Part shown: piece after piece, positions 52,665 through 61,737 of the stretch | Position numbering within the stretch: the first letter of the stretch is position 1 | Layout: each line of letters begins with the position of its first letter | NCBI RefSeq assembly: GCF_021653995.1 | Contig: NZ_JAJJOZ010000012.1 | Location: forward strand, 1 to 64,000 | Direction of reading: 5' to 3' | DNA from: Allopusillimonas lactea | GTDB taxonomy: Bacteria > Pseudomonadota > Gammaproteobacteria > Burkholderiales > Burkholderiaceae_B | Length of the DNA stretch: 64,000 nt | Notes under the pieces: model-generated | What the model was told of the DNA's origin: nothing | Seen by the model: only the letters and a program-made list of their open reading frames with translations | Database searches by the model: none | Position numbers and translations under genes: made by a program

Positions 52665-53854
52665 CAGATCACCTCCAACTGTTTGAGCCGGGCGATCTGA
52701 TCGTCATCGAACCCCGCCTCGCGCAGTACTTGTTCTGTATGCTGCCCCAAGCGTGGCCCACCGCCGTCGAAAGCACCCGGGGTTGCGCTCAATTTAGGCA
52801 CCACGCCTGGCACCTTAAGCGAGGAGCCGTCTTCGAGCGCGATGTCGCAAATCATCTCACGCGCCCGGTATTGCGCATTGCCGATGATATCCTTGATGGT
52901 AAAGATACGCCCCGACGGCACACCCGCCTTCCCCAGCGCCTCCAAGGCTTCGTCGATGGTGCGCTCACTGGTCCACGCGGCGATGGCGGCGTCGATGCCT
53001 GCCATATTGGCCACCCGCCCTGGATTGCGCGCAAGCACCGGATCGTTGGCCATATCGTCGCGGCCGACCAGTGACATGAGCCGCTGGAAGATACTGTCGC
53101 CGTTGCCCGCAATCAGAAAATAGCCGTCTTTCGCCGGGTAGGCATTGGTCGGTGCAATACCCTGTATCGCCCCACCGGCGGGTTCGCGCAGCACGCCGTA
53201 ACGGTCGAACTCGGGCACCGCGCCTTCCATCATGTTGAAGACAGACTCGTACAGCGCCACATCAATAACTTGCCCCGAGCCTCCCCGCGCATCGCGATGA
53301 TACAGCGCCATCATGATGCCGATAACGCCGTGCAGCGCCGACAGCGAATCGCCAATGCTGATGCCCGGCCGCACCGGCGCCTTGCCCGGCTCGCCCGTAA
53401 TGTAGCGCAGGCCGCCCATCGCCTCGGCCACCACGCCATAACCCGTCAGATCCCGCATCGGCCCGGTCTGGCCGTAGCCCGAGATGCGCAGCATGATCAG
53501 GCCGGGGTTTTCATTGGCAAGCGACGCATAATCCAGGCCCCATTTCTCCATCGTTCCAGGGCGAAAGTTCTCGATCACCACGTCCGCCTGCAGAATCAGC
53601 GAGCGCGCAACGGCCTGCCCCTCCGCCTTGCGCAGATCGAGTGCGACAGACTTTTTATTGCGTGCCTGCACATGCCACCACATTGAGGTGGTGCCCTCGT
53701 CCGTACGCCAGGAACGCAGCGGGTCGCCCTGCCCTGGCGGCTCGATTTTGATGACATCGGCGCCAAAGTCGCCCAGCGTTTTGCCGGCAAAGGGCCCCGC
53801 AATGAGGCTGCCCATTTCGACGACACGAATGCCATCCAGAGGTCTTTGATTCAT
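52664..53854 (-). CDS. Family III (CaiB/BaiF) CoA-transferase
   Basis: A 396-residue CoA-transferase. N-terminal PLDGIRVVEMGSLIAGPFAGKTLGDFGADVIKIEPPGQGDPLRSW, RNKKSVALDLR, and the catalytic-Asp region of the family are present. It moves CoA between carboxylic acids. Start at 53854 (MNQRPLDG) was chosen because homology begins there and AGGAAA lies upstream; the frame is open for another 66 codons without similarity. First gene of the lyase/Bug operon, with a LysR gene upstream. Confidence 0.92.
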   Translation of the reverse strand: MNQRPLDGIRVVEMGSLIAGPFAGKTLGDFGADVIKIEPPGQGDPLRSWRTDEGTTSMWWHVQARNKKSVALDLRKAEGQAVARSLILQADVVIENFRPGTMEKWGLDYASLANENPGLIMLRISGYGQTGPMRDLTGYGVVAEAMGGLRYITGEPGKAPVRPGISIGDSLSALHGVIGIMMALYHRDARGGSGQVIDVALYESVFNMMEGAVPEFDRYGVLREPAGGAIQGIAPTNAYPAKDGYFLIAGNGDSIFQRLMSLVGRDDMANDPVLARNPGRVANMAGIDAAIAAWTSERTIDEALEALGKAGVPSGRIFTIKDIIGNAQYRAREMICDIALEDGSSLKVPGVVPKLSATPGAFDGGGPRLGQHTEQVLREAGFDDDQIARLKQLEVI

Positions 53855-54249
53855 GCTGCGATTTCCTACGCGCTTGATGTGAAGTGAAATAGTGTGATGT
53901 GCTGCGATCAGAGTGGCCGCAGAAGGCGGTAGCACAAGCCCGCGCTGCGCAAATCGACGCTGCGCAACGCAACACGGTGCGGCCTTGCACCTTGCGCACG
54001 AACGTCGCGCAACAAAAGCATCATAAGAAGCAGGACGAATCCTGTGAAGCAATCATTTGGAAGCACAGCCATCTCATATCAAGATGGTAAAAACGTCTTT
54101 AATTGGGGATTTCCCTAGTAAGTGCGAAACCATTCCCTGTTTTTGACGTGCCCTCAAGGAACAGCAGGCGTATACCGCGCGGTGCACGGCTACCGGCATC
54201 GCCGCCTTTCCCCCATCGCAAGCCATAGACATATGGAGCCGCACAACAA
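53855..54249. other. Intergenic region upstream of the CoA-transferase operon
   Basis: About 395 bases with no convincing gene. It should hold the minus-strand promoter of the CoA-transferase operon. A small inverted repeat CCATCT-7-AGATGG occurs at 54069-54087. I see no sharper signal. Confidence 0.5.
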
Positions 54250-55173
54250 TCAACGGACGGCGAGTTCCGCCCCGCCATGGGCCAGTTGCTCGCCATGCGC
54301 CAGATGCTCGCGCAGCAGGCGCGCGATCAACGGCAGCGCAGCCGCCGGCCGACCGATCAGCATCAGATTGCGGCGTGCCCAGGGCTCGGCCAGCGGCCGC
54401 GCCACCAGCCCCTCGGCGTGCAGAAACGACTCCACACTACCCCTGGGCAGAATACCAATACCGAGGTTGTGCGCCACCATGCGACGCAAACCGTCGAAAC
54501 TGGTGGCTTGCATACGCAGCCTGAGCGGCATCCCCAAGCCAGCCGCTGCCGCCACCAGCATGTCGCACAGCGAAGTGCCTCGAGGCAGGCCAACATAGTC
54601 ATATTGCAGCGTATCGACAAAACGCACGCTTTCCCGCGCAGCCAGCGGATGCCCCGGCGGCATCATCAGCATCAACTCATCTGTGCGATACAGCCAGCCG
54701 TCCAGGCCATCGAGTGGCCGCTGCGGCACCAATATCCCCAGGTCCGCCGCACCGCTTGCCACCAGCTTGTGTACATCCTCGCTCACGTGCTCCTCCAGAT
54801 CGATCTTGACCGTAGGATGCATAAGAAGAAAGGCGGACAGATCCTCGGGCAAAAACTGCACGATGGCCGACGTGTTGGCCACCAGACGCACCTGCCCTTT
54901 GACACCGTTGGCATAGTTGCTCATCGCTCCGTCCAACGCTGCCAATTCGGCGAGCACCTTGCCGGCATGCTGAAGCAGCTCCGCACCTGCCTGCGTCAGC
55001 GTTACACCGCGCCGGTGCCGGAAGAACAGCTCTGCACCAATGGCGCGCTCCAGATCCGACACCCGCTTGCTGACCGCCGACGCCACGGTATGCGCCTTCT
55101 CCGCCGCCGCGGCAATCGACCCTTCCTGGGCCACACTGACAAATATCTTGAGTGTCTGAATGTCGTATTTCAT
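54250..55173 (-). CDS. LysR-family transcriptional regulator
   Basis: A 307-residue LysR protein. Helix-turn-helix QTLKIFVSVAQEGSIAAAAEKAHTVASAVSKRVSDLE at the N-terminus, then the two-lobe effector domain (GQVRLVANTSAIVQFLPEDLSAFL). The sequence is similar in style to the LysR at 2292-3197 (both have a VRLLANSSA / VRLVANTSA lobe 1 opening). It lies upstream of, and in the same direction as, the CoA-transferase operon and is its likely regulator. Confidence 0.92.
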   Translation of the reverse strand: MKYDIQTLKIFVSVAQEGSIAAAAEKAHTVASAVSKRVSDLERAIGAELFFRHRRGVTLTQAGAELLQHAGKVLAELAALDGAMSNYANGVKGQVRLVANTSAIVQFLPEDLSAFLLMHPTVKIDLEEHVSEDVHKLVASGAADLGILVPQRPLDGLDGWLYRTDELMLMMPPGHPLAARESVRFVDTLQYDYVGLPRGTSLCDMLVAAAAGLGMPLRLRMQATSFDGLRRMVAHNLGIGILPRGSVESFLHAEGLVARPLAEPWARRNLMLIGRPAAALPLIARLLREHLAHGEQLAHGGAELAVR

Positions 55174-55363
55174 TGCGCCGGGCTGCTTTGCGATTGCAAT
55201 TTCCCTGCAGTGCGTTCTGGCGCTCCTTGCTGGGTGCTTTTTGCTGGACTGCTACGCCATTCATTGAACACGTCGCGGCCAGGCACCGCCAGCGCCTTCA
55301 TGTGGCGTAAAGAACGGCCATCACAGTGAACGATCGGTTGAAGCGAAGAACGGTCGCTTGAGT

Positions 55364-55486
55364 TTACTTCAGGTATTTATCGCGGAGAGGATGCGGAAAC
55401 TTTTGGCATAGATGATGGATCGGATTGCAACGCGTGGACGCGGCGTAGGCCAGCGAAAGTCCAAAGGCCGTAACGAGTCTCTTCAT
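55364..55486 (-). pseudogene. Truncated secreted-protein gene (5' fragment, possibly a Bug protein)
   Basis: A 40-codon frame starting MKRLVTAFGLSLAYAAS, a good signal peptide, with GGAGATAATCGATT just before the ATG. After the signal part the sequence (TRCNPIHHLCQKF...) is not protein-like and ends in TAA. Bug genes beside LysR genes start this way, so I read it as the front end of a gene cut by the integration of the element to its right. Too short to be sure. Confidence 0.4.
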
Positions 55487-55843
55487 AATCGATTATCTCC
55501 TCAGATTAACTAATATTCAGGGTGGGCGCGTACGCCCGTCCCCATAAACCGAGTGTGGCTACAGACCTCTGACAGCAAAAAGCCCCATCCTCTATTATGA
55601 GGACGGGGCTTTTCAGAACGCTATTGTATCAGTTCAGCACTGATTACATGTTGTCGATCAAAACATGTATTTTTGATTTTTATCTTTACAAATCAACTCT
55701 GTTCTTAATACACAGAGTTCACATGGCCCCAAATATGGCCCCATTCGAAATGGTGAAAAATGCTTGACCCAGATAGATTGAAATCATAGCAAATGTACCA
55801 CCCTGGACGATAATGAACCTACACATCGCACATCGGAACACGA
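55487..55843. other. AT-rich boundary region of the mobile element
   Basis: No full gene. It contains a terminator (55577-55612), an 8-bp inverted repeat AACTCTGT-9-ACAGAGTT (55695-55719), and the word ATGGCCCC twice (55723-55730, 55735-55742). On the minus strand, 55705-55818 is an open frame of 37 codons whose end reads EWGHIWGHVNSVY before TAA. The base composition drops clearly relative to the left side. Confidence 0.5.
55577..55612. terminator. Bidirectional terminator at the element edge
   Basis: Stem AAAAGCCCC-A-TCCTC with its complement GAGGA-C-GGGGCTTTT (one mismatch) and a TATTAT loop. A-run on the left and T-run on the right allow use in both directions. Confidence 0.85.
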
Positions 55844-56845
55844 ATGGACGACACACAGCAATTGGTCATTTTTGAAGGAGAAGCCGGACAGGTGGAAGTG
55901 CGGCTGGAAGGTGAGACTATCTGGCTGACCCAAAGACAGATGTCCGAGCTATTCGACACCTCTCCAGAAAACGTGCTGATGCACCTGAAGAACATTTACG
56001 ATGCTGAAGAACTCTCCGAACCGGCAACTACTAAGGATTTCTTAGTAGTTCGAACGGAAGGCAAGCGCCAGGTTAAACGCAGCCTGAAGCACTATAGTCT
56101 GGACGCCATCATTTCCGTAGGCTATCGGGTCAACTCCACCCGCGCCACCCGGTTCCGCCAATGGGCTACCACCGTTCTACGAGAACACCTGACCCAAGGC
56201 TACACCCTGAATCGCCAGCGCTTCGAACAGAACGCCGCCGAACTGGAAGCCGCCCTGACTCTGGTGAAGAAAGCCGCAGCCGGCGACGCCCTAACCACCG
56301 ACCAAGGACGCGGCCTGCTGGATGTCATTGCCCGCTACACCCACACCTTTCTGTGGCTGCAGCGCTATGACGAAGGTCTGCTGGCCGAGCCACTGGGCAG
56401 CCCTGGCGGGACGCTTCCATCTACTGACGAGGCCCGCAACGGCATTGCGCGGCTGAAGGCCGATCTCATGGCCCGCAAGGAAGCCACGGCCCTGTTCGGC
56501 AACGAACGCGAAGGTGGCTTGGCTGCCGTCCTGGGTAACCTTGATCAATCCGTGTTCGGCGAACCTGCCTACCCCACCGTGGAATCCAAGGCCGCCCACC
56601 TGCTGTACTTTGTCATCAAGAATCACCCATTCTCAGACGGCAACAAACGCATCGGCTCCTATCTGTTCGTGGACTTCCTGGCCCGCAACGACCGTCTGCT
56701 GCGGGACGGCGAACCCGTCATCAATGATGTCGGCCTGGCTGCTCTGGCCTTGCTGGTGGCGGAGTCCGATCCGAAGTCAAAAGAAGTGATGATCCGCCTG
56801 ATTGAAAACATGCTGGCACCCACCCAGATCAGAACAAACCCATAG
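55844..56845 (+). CDS. RhuM-Fic/DOC fusion protein
   Basis: A 333-residue protein. The N-terminal half (about 1-145) is a RhuM-type domain (IWLTQRQMSELFDTSPENVLMHLKNIY...). The C-terminal Fic domain has the full motif HPFSDGNKR at about 261-269, with the catalytic His, the acidic residue, and the phosphate-binding Gly-Asn-Lys-Arg all in place. Fic proteins add AMP or other groups to target proteins. It is followed 13 bases later by a small RHH gene. No partner of the usual Fic antitoxin type is seen. Typical cargo of mobile elements. Confidence 0.9.
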   Translation: MDDTQQLVIFEGEAGQVEVRLEGETIWLTQRQMSELFDTSPENVLMHLKNIYDAEELSEPATTKDFLVVRTEGKRQVKRSLKHYSLDAIISVGYRVNSTRATRFRQWATTVLREHLTQGYTLNRQRFEQNAAELEAALTLVKKAAAGDALTTDQGRGLLDVIARYTHTFLWLQRYDEGLLAEPLGSPGGTLPSTDEARNGIARLKADLMARKEATALFGNEREGGLAAVLGNLDQSVFGEPAYPTVESKAAHLLYFVIKNHPFSDGNKRIGSYLFVDFLARNDRLLRDGEPVINDVGLAALALLVAESDPKSKEVMIRLIENMLAPTQIRTNP

Positions 56846-56858
56846 CAAGGGAGCACCC

Positions 56859-57149
56859 ATGAACGAACCTCTTTCCGAGGTCATCCGTATCCGGGTGACC
56901 TCGTCCCATGCTGCGCGCCTAGGCGAAGCCGCCGCCCTGTCCGGGCTATCCCTCTCTAACTATATAAGGCGACGGCTTTCCGCCGACGACACGCTGCAAG
57001 AAGAACTTACGCTACTACGCAAGGTCGTCGCCGATCTGGGCCAGCTGCGCGATACCCGCCTGGCTGCTATTGAAAGCGCCCACCTACTGCGGGCCATGGC
57101 CAAGCCTGAACATCTCGCCATCGCACAACAGACGCTGCAGCAGCGCTGA
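56859..57149 (+). CDS. Ribbon-helix-helix mobilization accessory protein (MobC-like)
   Basis: A 96-residue protein. The RHH fold is visible as a strand (VIRIRVTS) followed by two helices (AARLGEAAALSG, SLSNYIRRRL), then a leucine-rich helix (about 50-90). This arrangement is that of small relaxosome accessory proteins, and conjugation genes follow. It could instead act as a repressor or antidote for the Fic protein upstream. GGGAGCACCC precedes the ATG at 56859. Confidence 0.65.
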   Translation: MNEPLSEVIRIRVTSSHAARLGEAAALSGLSLSNYIRRRLSADDTLQEELTLLRKVVADLGQLRDTRLAAIESAHLLRAMAKPEHLAIAQQTLQQR

Positions 57150-57199
57150 TAACCCAGGCCAACTGGCCGCACGCTCCACCCTACTCCCGGAGACTCCCC

Positions 57200-57871
57200 A
57201 TGCACACCCTTCCCGCCCTGAGGGCTGGGGCGCTGGCGCTTGCCTGCGTCCTGGCTCCTGTTGCCCACGCGAACGGCACCATTGAGCTGCTGACAGGCAT
57301 TCCCCGCCTAGCCTGCGAAGCGACGCTATGCCTGTCATCCAGCCTGCGCCCTGGCGAATGCAGCCCGTCGCTGAATCATTATTTCGACATAAAGAAGTAC
57401 AACAAGCGCGGCCTGGACTGGTCTGCGACGGTAGCGGCCAGACGGGCTTTCCTGTCAGAGTGTCCGGCTTCCCGTGAAAATGGCATGGCGCAGCGCATCG
57501 ACGCCATTGCCCGAGGGGCAGGCAAATGTGATGCAGGCTTCCTGAATAGCAACTACGCCGGTACTGCCTACAAATGGCGTAAACGCGGCTACCGCTATGG
57601 CGGCGACAGCGACGAACCCGTCTACGAAGTGCATCCCCTTCGCACGGTCACGCTCACACAGCTGCCCGCTTATTGTGTGGTCTACAACGATCACGCCTGG
57701 ACCTATGAACTGTCTGTCCGGTATGTGGGCAGGCCGGCCATGGGCGGCTACTGGATCAAGGCTGAGGATTACAACGCGGCACAGGCAAGGTGGGAGGCTG
57801 AGCACACGGGGCAGTGGGCCAGCGGCTGGAACTTCTCGCTGACCGACCCCAGGCACCGCAGCGACAACTGA
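57200..57871 (+). CDS. trbM: TrbM/KikA/MpfK-family conjugal transfer protein
   Basis: A 223-residue exported protein. Signal peptide to AHA|N (residue 24), then the family pattern ACEATLCLSSSLRPGECSPSLNHYF and a set of Cys residues likely to form disulfides. TrbM is coded with mating-pair genes of IncP- and IncN-type systems and acts in the periplasm, with an accessory role. It is 10 bases upstream of the VirB1 gene, which supports the call. Confidence 0.82.
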   Translation: MHTLPALRAGALALACVLAPVAHANGTIELLTGIPRLACEATLCLSSSLRPGECSPSLNHYFDIKKYNKRGLDWSATVAARRAFLSECPASRENGMAQRIDAIARGAGKCDAGFLNSNYAGTAYKWRKRGYRYGGDSDEPVYEVHPLRTVTLTQLPAYCVVYNDHAWTYELSVRYVGRPAMGGYWIKAEDYNAAQARWEAEHTGQWASGWNFSLTDPRHRSDN

Positions 57872-57881
57872 GGACGCCACC

Positions 57882-58544
57882 ATGCTTGCAGAACTCGCCG
57901 CCCTGGCTCTTGCCTGCGCTCCCGATATTCACCCGGTCACACTGCATGCCGTGGTCAAACATGAATCCAGAGTGCAGCAGTACGCCATCGGCGTCAATCG
58001 CAAGGGCCACCAACTGAAGCGTCAACCTCGCAGCCTGGAGGAAGCCACCGCCGCAGCGCAATCACTGATTGACCAGGGCATCGACTTCGATGCCGGGCTG
58101 GGCCAGATCAATGTGCGCAACTGGGCATGGCTGAAGCTGGATGCCACGACCGTGTTTGACCCCTGCCGCAATCTGACGGCAGCCCAGACCGTGCTGGCTG
58201 ACTGCTACACCCGAGCCTTACCCACGCACAAAGACCCGCAGCAGGCGCTGCGCGCCGCGCTGTCCTGCTACAACACCGGCAATTTCAGCCGTGGCTTTAC
58301 CAACGGCTATGTGGGGAAAGTGCTGACCCAGGCGGGCATCAAGGTACCTGCCCTGGTGCCGCTTGCCGACGATACGACATCCGCGGCTGCGACCGGCACA
58401 CCGGCCCAGCCCTCAGAGAAGCCCAGGCAGAAGCCACAGCCTGAAGCGCCACACGGCACACCCGATGGTTTCACCTCCAACCCGGCGACTGATGGTTTTG
58501 CTCAGACGCCCGACCCTGAGCCCGATCAGCGTTCCGACGCCTGA
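57882..58544 (+). CDS. virB1: VirB1/TrbN-like lytic transglycosylase
   Basis: A 220-residue SLT-family muramidase: Glu28 in VVKHESRVQQYAIGVN is the catalytic acid, GLGQINVRNW and ALSCYNTGNFSRGF follow. It opens peptidoglycan for the secretion channel. The N-terminal 14 residues are hydrophobic but a poor signal peptide. The C-terminal 60 residues are Pro/Glu-rich and disordered. Confidence 0.9.
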   Translation: MLAELAALALACAPDIHPVTLHAVVKHESRVQQYAIGVNRKGHQLKRQPRSLEEATAAAQSLIDQGIDFDAGLGQINVRNWAWLKLDATTVFDPCRNLTAAQTVLADCYTRALPTHKDPQQALRAALSCYNTGNFSRGFTNGYVGKVLTQAGIKVPALVPLADDTTSAAATGTPAQPSEKPRQKPQPEAPHGTPDGFTSNPATDGFAQTPDPEPDQRSDA

Positions 58545-58627
58545 CCACGGCTCACTAGGCCGGCAACCCTATTTCCCTTTTCACTGTCACCCCTGCGCCG
58601 CCCGGCGTCTGGGGCAGGAGTCTTTCC

Positions 58628-58948
58628 ATGTCACTACTGAATCACTTCAGAAACGCTACGCAGCGCCTGCGTATTCTCAACAGATGGAGGACAGCCCTGC
58701 TGCTGTTCAGCATCACTCAGGCTGCATCGGCTCAATCCATCGGCGGGCTGTCCAGGGCGCAGACCACGCTGCAGACCCTGCGCGACAACCTGGATGTCAT
58801 CCTGCCGATTGCCGCCATCATCATCGGCATCATCATCTTTGTGCTGTATTCCGCAGAGGTCATGCGCAAGGATGACGCCATCCGTTGGGGCATCGGTGTG
58901 CTGCTGGCCGGCTCAGCCGCTGAACTGGTTGTGCTGCTCTGGAAATAA
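58628..58948 (+). CDS. virB2: VirB2/TrbC-like pilin
   Basis: A 106-residue pro-pilin. A long basic leader (to about residue 36, ASAQ) precedes the mature part with two hydrophobic helices (VILPIAAIIIGIIIFVLY and WGIGVLLAGSAAELVVLLW) joined by a short charged loop, the VirB2 plan. It forms the extracellular pilus. CAGGAG lies before the ATG. Stop is 3 bases before virB3. Confidence 0.9.
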   Translation: MSLLNHFRNATQRLRILNRWRTALLLFSITQAASAQSIGGLSRAQTTLQTLRDNLDVILPIAAIIIGIIIFVLYSAEVMRKDDAIRWGIGVLLAGSAAELVVLLWK

Positions 58949-58951
58949 GCC

Positions 58952-59272
58952 ATGAACAATCACACCTACCCCGTCTTCAAGGGGCTGGGCCGCAAGGCCA
59001 CCTTCATGGGGATTCCCACACGGCTGTTATTGGGTGCCTTCGCCGTTGTCGCGATGATCGCCATGACGGCGGGCCTAGCCTGGTGGGGACTCTTGTTCGT
59101 GGTCATGCCTACCCTGGCCATCCTCACCCGCGACGACGACAAAGCCCTGGACGTGCTCTGGCTGGAACTCAAGACCCGTAAACGCAACCGCAACCAGCGT
59201 TTCTGGAAAGGTTCCAGCTACGCCCTGCACGGCTACCACCGGCGCCGCCCCTGGCGCGCGCTCATCCGATAA
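58952..59272 (+). CDS. virB3: VirB3-like inner-membrane protein
   Basis: A 106-residue protein with a VirB3 opening (YPVFKGLGRKATFMGIPTRLLLGA) and two membrane helices at about 26-60, ending in a basic tail with YHRRRPWRALIR. VirB3 works with VirB4 in the secretion base. Order and spacing with virB2 and virB4 are typical. Confidence 0.9.
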   Translation: MNNHTYPVFKGLGRKATFMGIPTRLLLGAFAVVAMIAMTAGLAWWGLLFVVMPTLAILTRDDDKALDVLWLELKTRKRNRNQRFWKGSSYALHGYHRRRPWRALIR

Positions 59273-59283
59273 AGGACGCCACC

Positions 59284-61728
59284 ATGACTGCTGCAGCCAC
59301 TCTCGCCGTGGACGAACGGCGGGTTTCACGTTATCTGCCCTATTCCCACCATGTCACAGATCAGATCATCGCCTGCGACAACCACGAGTACCTGGCCGTC
59401 ATCAAGGTGGCAGGGCGTGCGCCCGACGCCTACGCCCTGGAGGAACTGAAGGAATGGATTGAAGCCCTGCATAACGTGCTGCGCGGCCTGCCCATGGGAT
59501 TGGTCGGCTTCTATTCCCACATCATCCGCCGCCGCGTCACCGAATACCCGGAAAGCACCTTCAGCCAACCCTTCGCCTCCCGGTTCGATGCAGCGTACCG
59601 CGCCACCTTCGATGCAAGCGGCCTGATGATGAATGACCTGTACCTGTCAGTGCTGGTTCACCCGGTAGAGGATCCGATACTTGGCACCTTCGCCAGTCTG
59701 GAAAAGGCCGACAGCCAGCGCATCGCGCACTGGCAGGCGGAATCCATCGCCCGCCTGAGCGACATACTGCGTACCCTCAAAGCGGGCCTGTACCGCTACG
59801 ACCCGCAGACGCTGGGGATTGTGGATCGCAATGGCTTTGCCTTCAGTGAAACCGCTGAGTTCCTGGGCTTTGTGCTTTCGGGGCGTCATCGGCCTGTACC
59901 GGTTTCGCGGGAACGGTTACGCGACACTCTCCCCTATGCCCGGCCCATCTTCGGCAAACATGGTGAGCTTGGAGAACTGCGTACCGTGGCAGACTCGCGC
60001 ATCTTCGGCATGATGGAGCTGCGCGATTACCCGGAAGCCAGCAAGCCCGGCCATCTGGATCGGTTGCTGGGCCTGCCGCACGAGTTTGTGCTGACCCAGT
60101 CCTGGGGCAGTCACACCGGAGCCGCCGCAAAGAAGCTGGTGAAACGCCATCAAAAGCTGCTGGTAGATTCCGGCGATGATGCCGGCAGCCAGGTAGGCCA
60201 GCTGACTCAGGCCATGGATGACCTCACTTCCGGCCGTCTTGGTCTGGGCGACCACCACGCCACCTTGCTCCTTTATGGCAACACGGCTGAAGGCGTGCGC
60301 CAGGCACTGGCGCATACAGCCACCGCCCTGGCCGAAGAAGCCATCGGCTTCAGGCCATTGGAAAAAGCCCTGGAAGCTGGCTTCTGGGCGCAGCTGCCTG
60401 GCAACTGGCACTGGCGTCCGCGTCCGGTGCCAATCACGTCGCTCAACTTCCTGTGCTTCTCCAGTCTACATAACCAACTGACGGGCAAGCCCGCTGGCAA
60501 CCCCTGGGGGCCAGCCGTCACCATGCTCAAGACGCAAACCGGCAGCCCGTTCTTCTTCAACTTCCATGCTTCGGTGGAAGACCTGGACGAAACCGGCAAG
60601 CGACGCCCGGGCAACACCATGATTATCGGCATGACCGGCACCGGAAAAACCGTGCTGCAGGGAATGCTGCTGACCCAAGCACAGAAGTTCGGCGCAACGT
60701 GTGTGGTGTGGGACAAAGACCAGGGCATGCAAATTCTCATCATGGCGCTGGGAGGGCGCTATTTCAATATCCGCCTTGGCGAATCCACCGGCTGGAACCC
60801 ATTTCAGATGGAACCTACGAAAGGCAACGTGGCCTTCATGGTGCGGCTGGTTGTTTTCCTGGCCGAACGCCGGGGGGAAGCGGTCACCACCCGACAACAT
60901 GCCGACATTACCCAGGCCGTGCAGCAGCTGACCACGCTGATCGACCGCGAAGCCCGCACGCTGTCCACCCTGAACACCTTGCTGCCCAACCCTTATAGCG
61001 AGGACGACAGCACCAGCACCATTCACGCACGCCTGGCACCGTGGTGCCGGGGCGGTGAATACGGCTGGGTGTTCGACAACCCGGCAGATCAGCTGAGCCT
61101 GGCAACGGATGACGGCCAACCGGCCATCTTTGGCTTTGACCTTACCGAACTGCTGGACGATGACGCGGTACGCGGCGCGGCCACCATGTATTTGAAGCAC
61201 CGCATCGACGCCCTGCACGATGGCCGGCGCATCATCAACCTGTACGACGAATGCCAGCATCCGCTCAAGGACAAGCATTTCCAGGATGACATGCAGGACG
61301 CCAGCCGCACCATCCGCAAGAAAAACGGTGTGCTGGCCTTCGCCACACAGGAACCGGGAGCCATCACCGAAAACCCGGTTGGCCCTTCACTGGTTCAGCA
61401 AACAGCGACCCTGATTCTGCTGCCCAACCCCAGGGCCAAGGCCAGTGACTACATCGAAGGATTCGGCCTGACTGTGGCTGAGTTCGAGTTGCTGAAAACG
61501 CTGGGCGAAGCCAGCCGAAAGTTTCTCGTCAAGCAAGGCTCCAGCGTTACGGTGGCACAGCTGGACCTCTCAGGCTGCGAAGACGAACTGCTGGTGTTCT
61601 CCGGCAGCCCCGACATGGCAGAGGTTGCAGAACAGGCGGTAGCCCAGGCCGGGCCTGACCCAGCGCAATGGTTGCCGGTGTATCTGGATGCGGTTCGTAA
61701 AGGCCGCATTGTCCCGGCCACTTCATAG
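59284..61728 (+). CDS. virB4: VirB4-type secretion ATPase
   Basis: An 814-residue ATPase of the type IV secretion system. N-terminal CagE/TrbE/VirB domain, then Walker A GMTGTGKT near residue 450 and Walker B IINLYDECQHPL near 650, ending with a DEAD-like motor domain (VLAFATQEPGAI). It energises pilus making and substrate transfer at the inner membrane. Full length, no frameshift. The expected virB5-virB11 set does not follow in the window. Confidence 0.95.
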   Translation: MTAAATLAVDERRVSRYLPYSHHVTDQIIACDNHEYLAVIKVAGRAPDAYALEELKEWIEALHNVLRGLPMGLVGFYSHIIRRRVTEYPESTFSQPFASRFDAAYRATFDASGLMMNDLYLSVLVHPVEDPILGTFASLEKADSQRIAHWQAESIARLSDILRTLKAGLYRYDPQTLGIVDRNGFAFSETAEFLGFVLSGRHRPVPVSRERLRDTLPYARPIFGKHGELGELRTVADSRIFGMMELRDYPEASKPGHLDRLLGLPHEFVLTQSWGSHTGAAAKKLVKRHQKLLVDSGDDAGSQVGQLTQAMDDLTSGRLGLGDHHATLLLYGNTAEGVRQALAHTATALAEEAIGFRPLEKALEAGFWAQLPGNWHWRPRPVPITSLNFLCFSSLHNQLTGKPAGNPWGPAVTMLKTQTGSPFFFNFHASVEDLDETGKRRPGNTMIIGMTGTGKTVLQGMLLTQAQKFGATCVVWDKDQGMQILIMALGGRYFNIRLGESTGWNPFQMEPTKGNVAFMVRLVVFLAERRGEAVTTRQHADITQAVQQLTTLIDREARTLSTLNTLLPNPYSEDDSTSTIHARLAPWCRGGEYGWVFDNPADQLSLATDDGQPAIFGFDLTELLDDDAVRGAATMYLKHRIDALHDGRRIINLYDECQHPLKDKHFQDDMQDASRTIRKKNGVLAFATQEPGAITENPVGPSLVQQTATLILLPNPRAKASDYIEGFGLTVAEFELLKTLGEASRKFLVKQGSSVTVAQLDLSGCEDELLVFSGSPDMAEVAEQAVAQAGPDPAQWLPVYLDAVRKGRIVPATS

Positions 61729-61737
61729 GAATACCCC

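Noticed and set aside
54069..54087. Inverted repeat as terminator of the LysR gene at 54250-55173
   Set aside because: Stem of only 6 bp and no T-run on the minus strand.
55560..55620. tRNA gene at the element boundary as attachment site
   Set aside because: The stem-loop is a terminator; no cloverleaf or T-loop consensus can be found.
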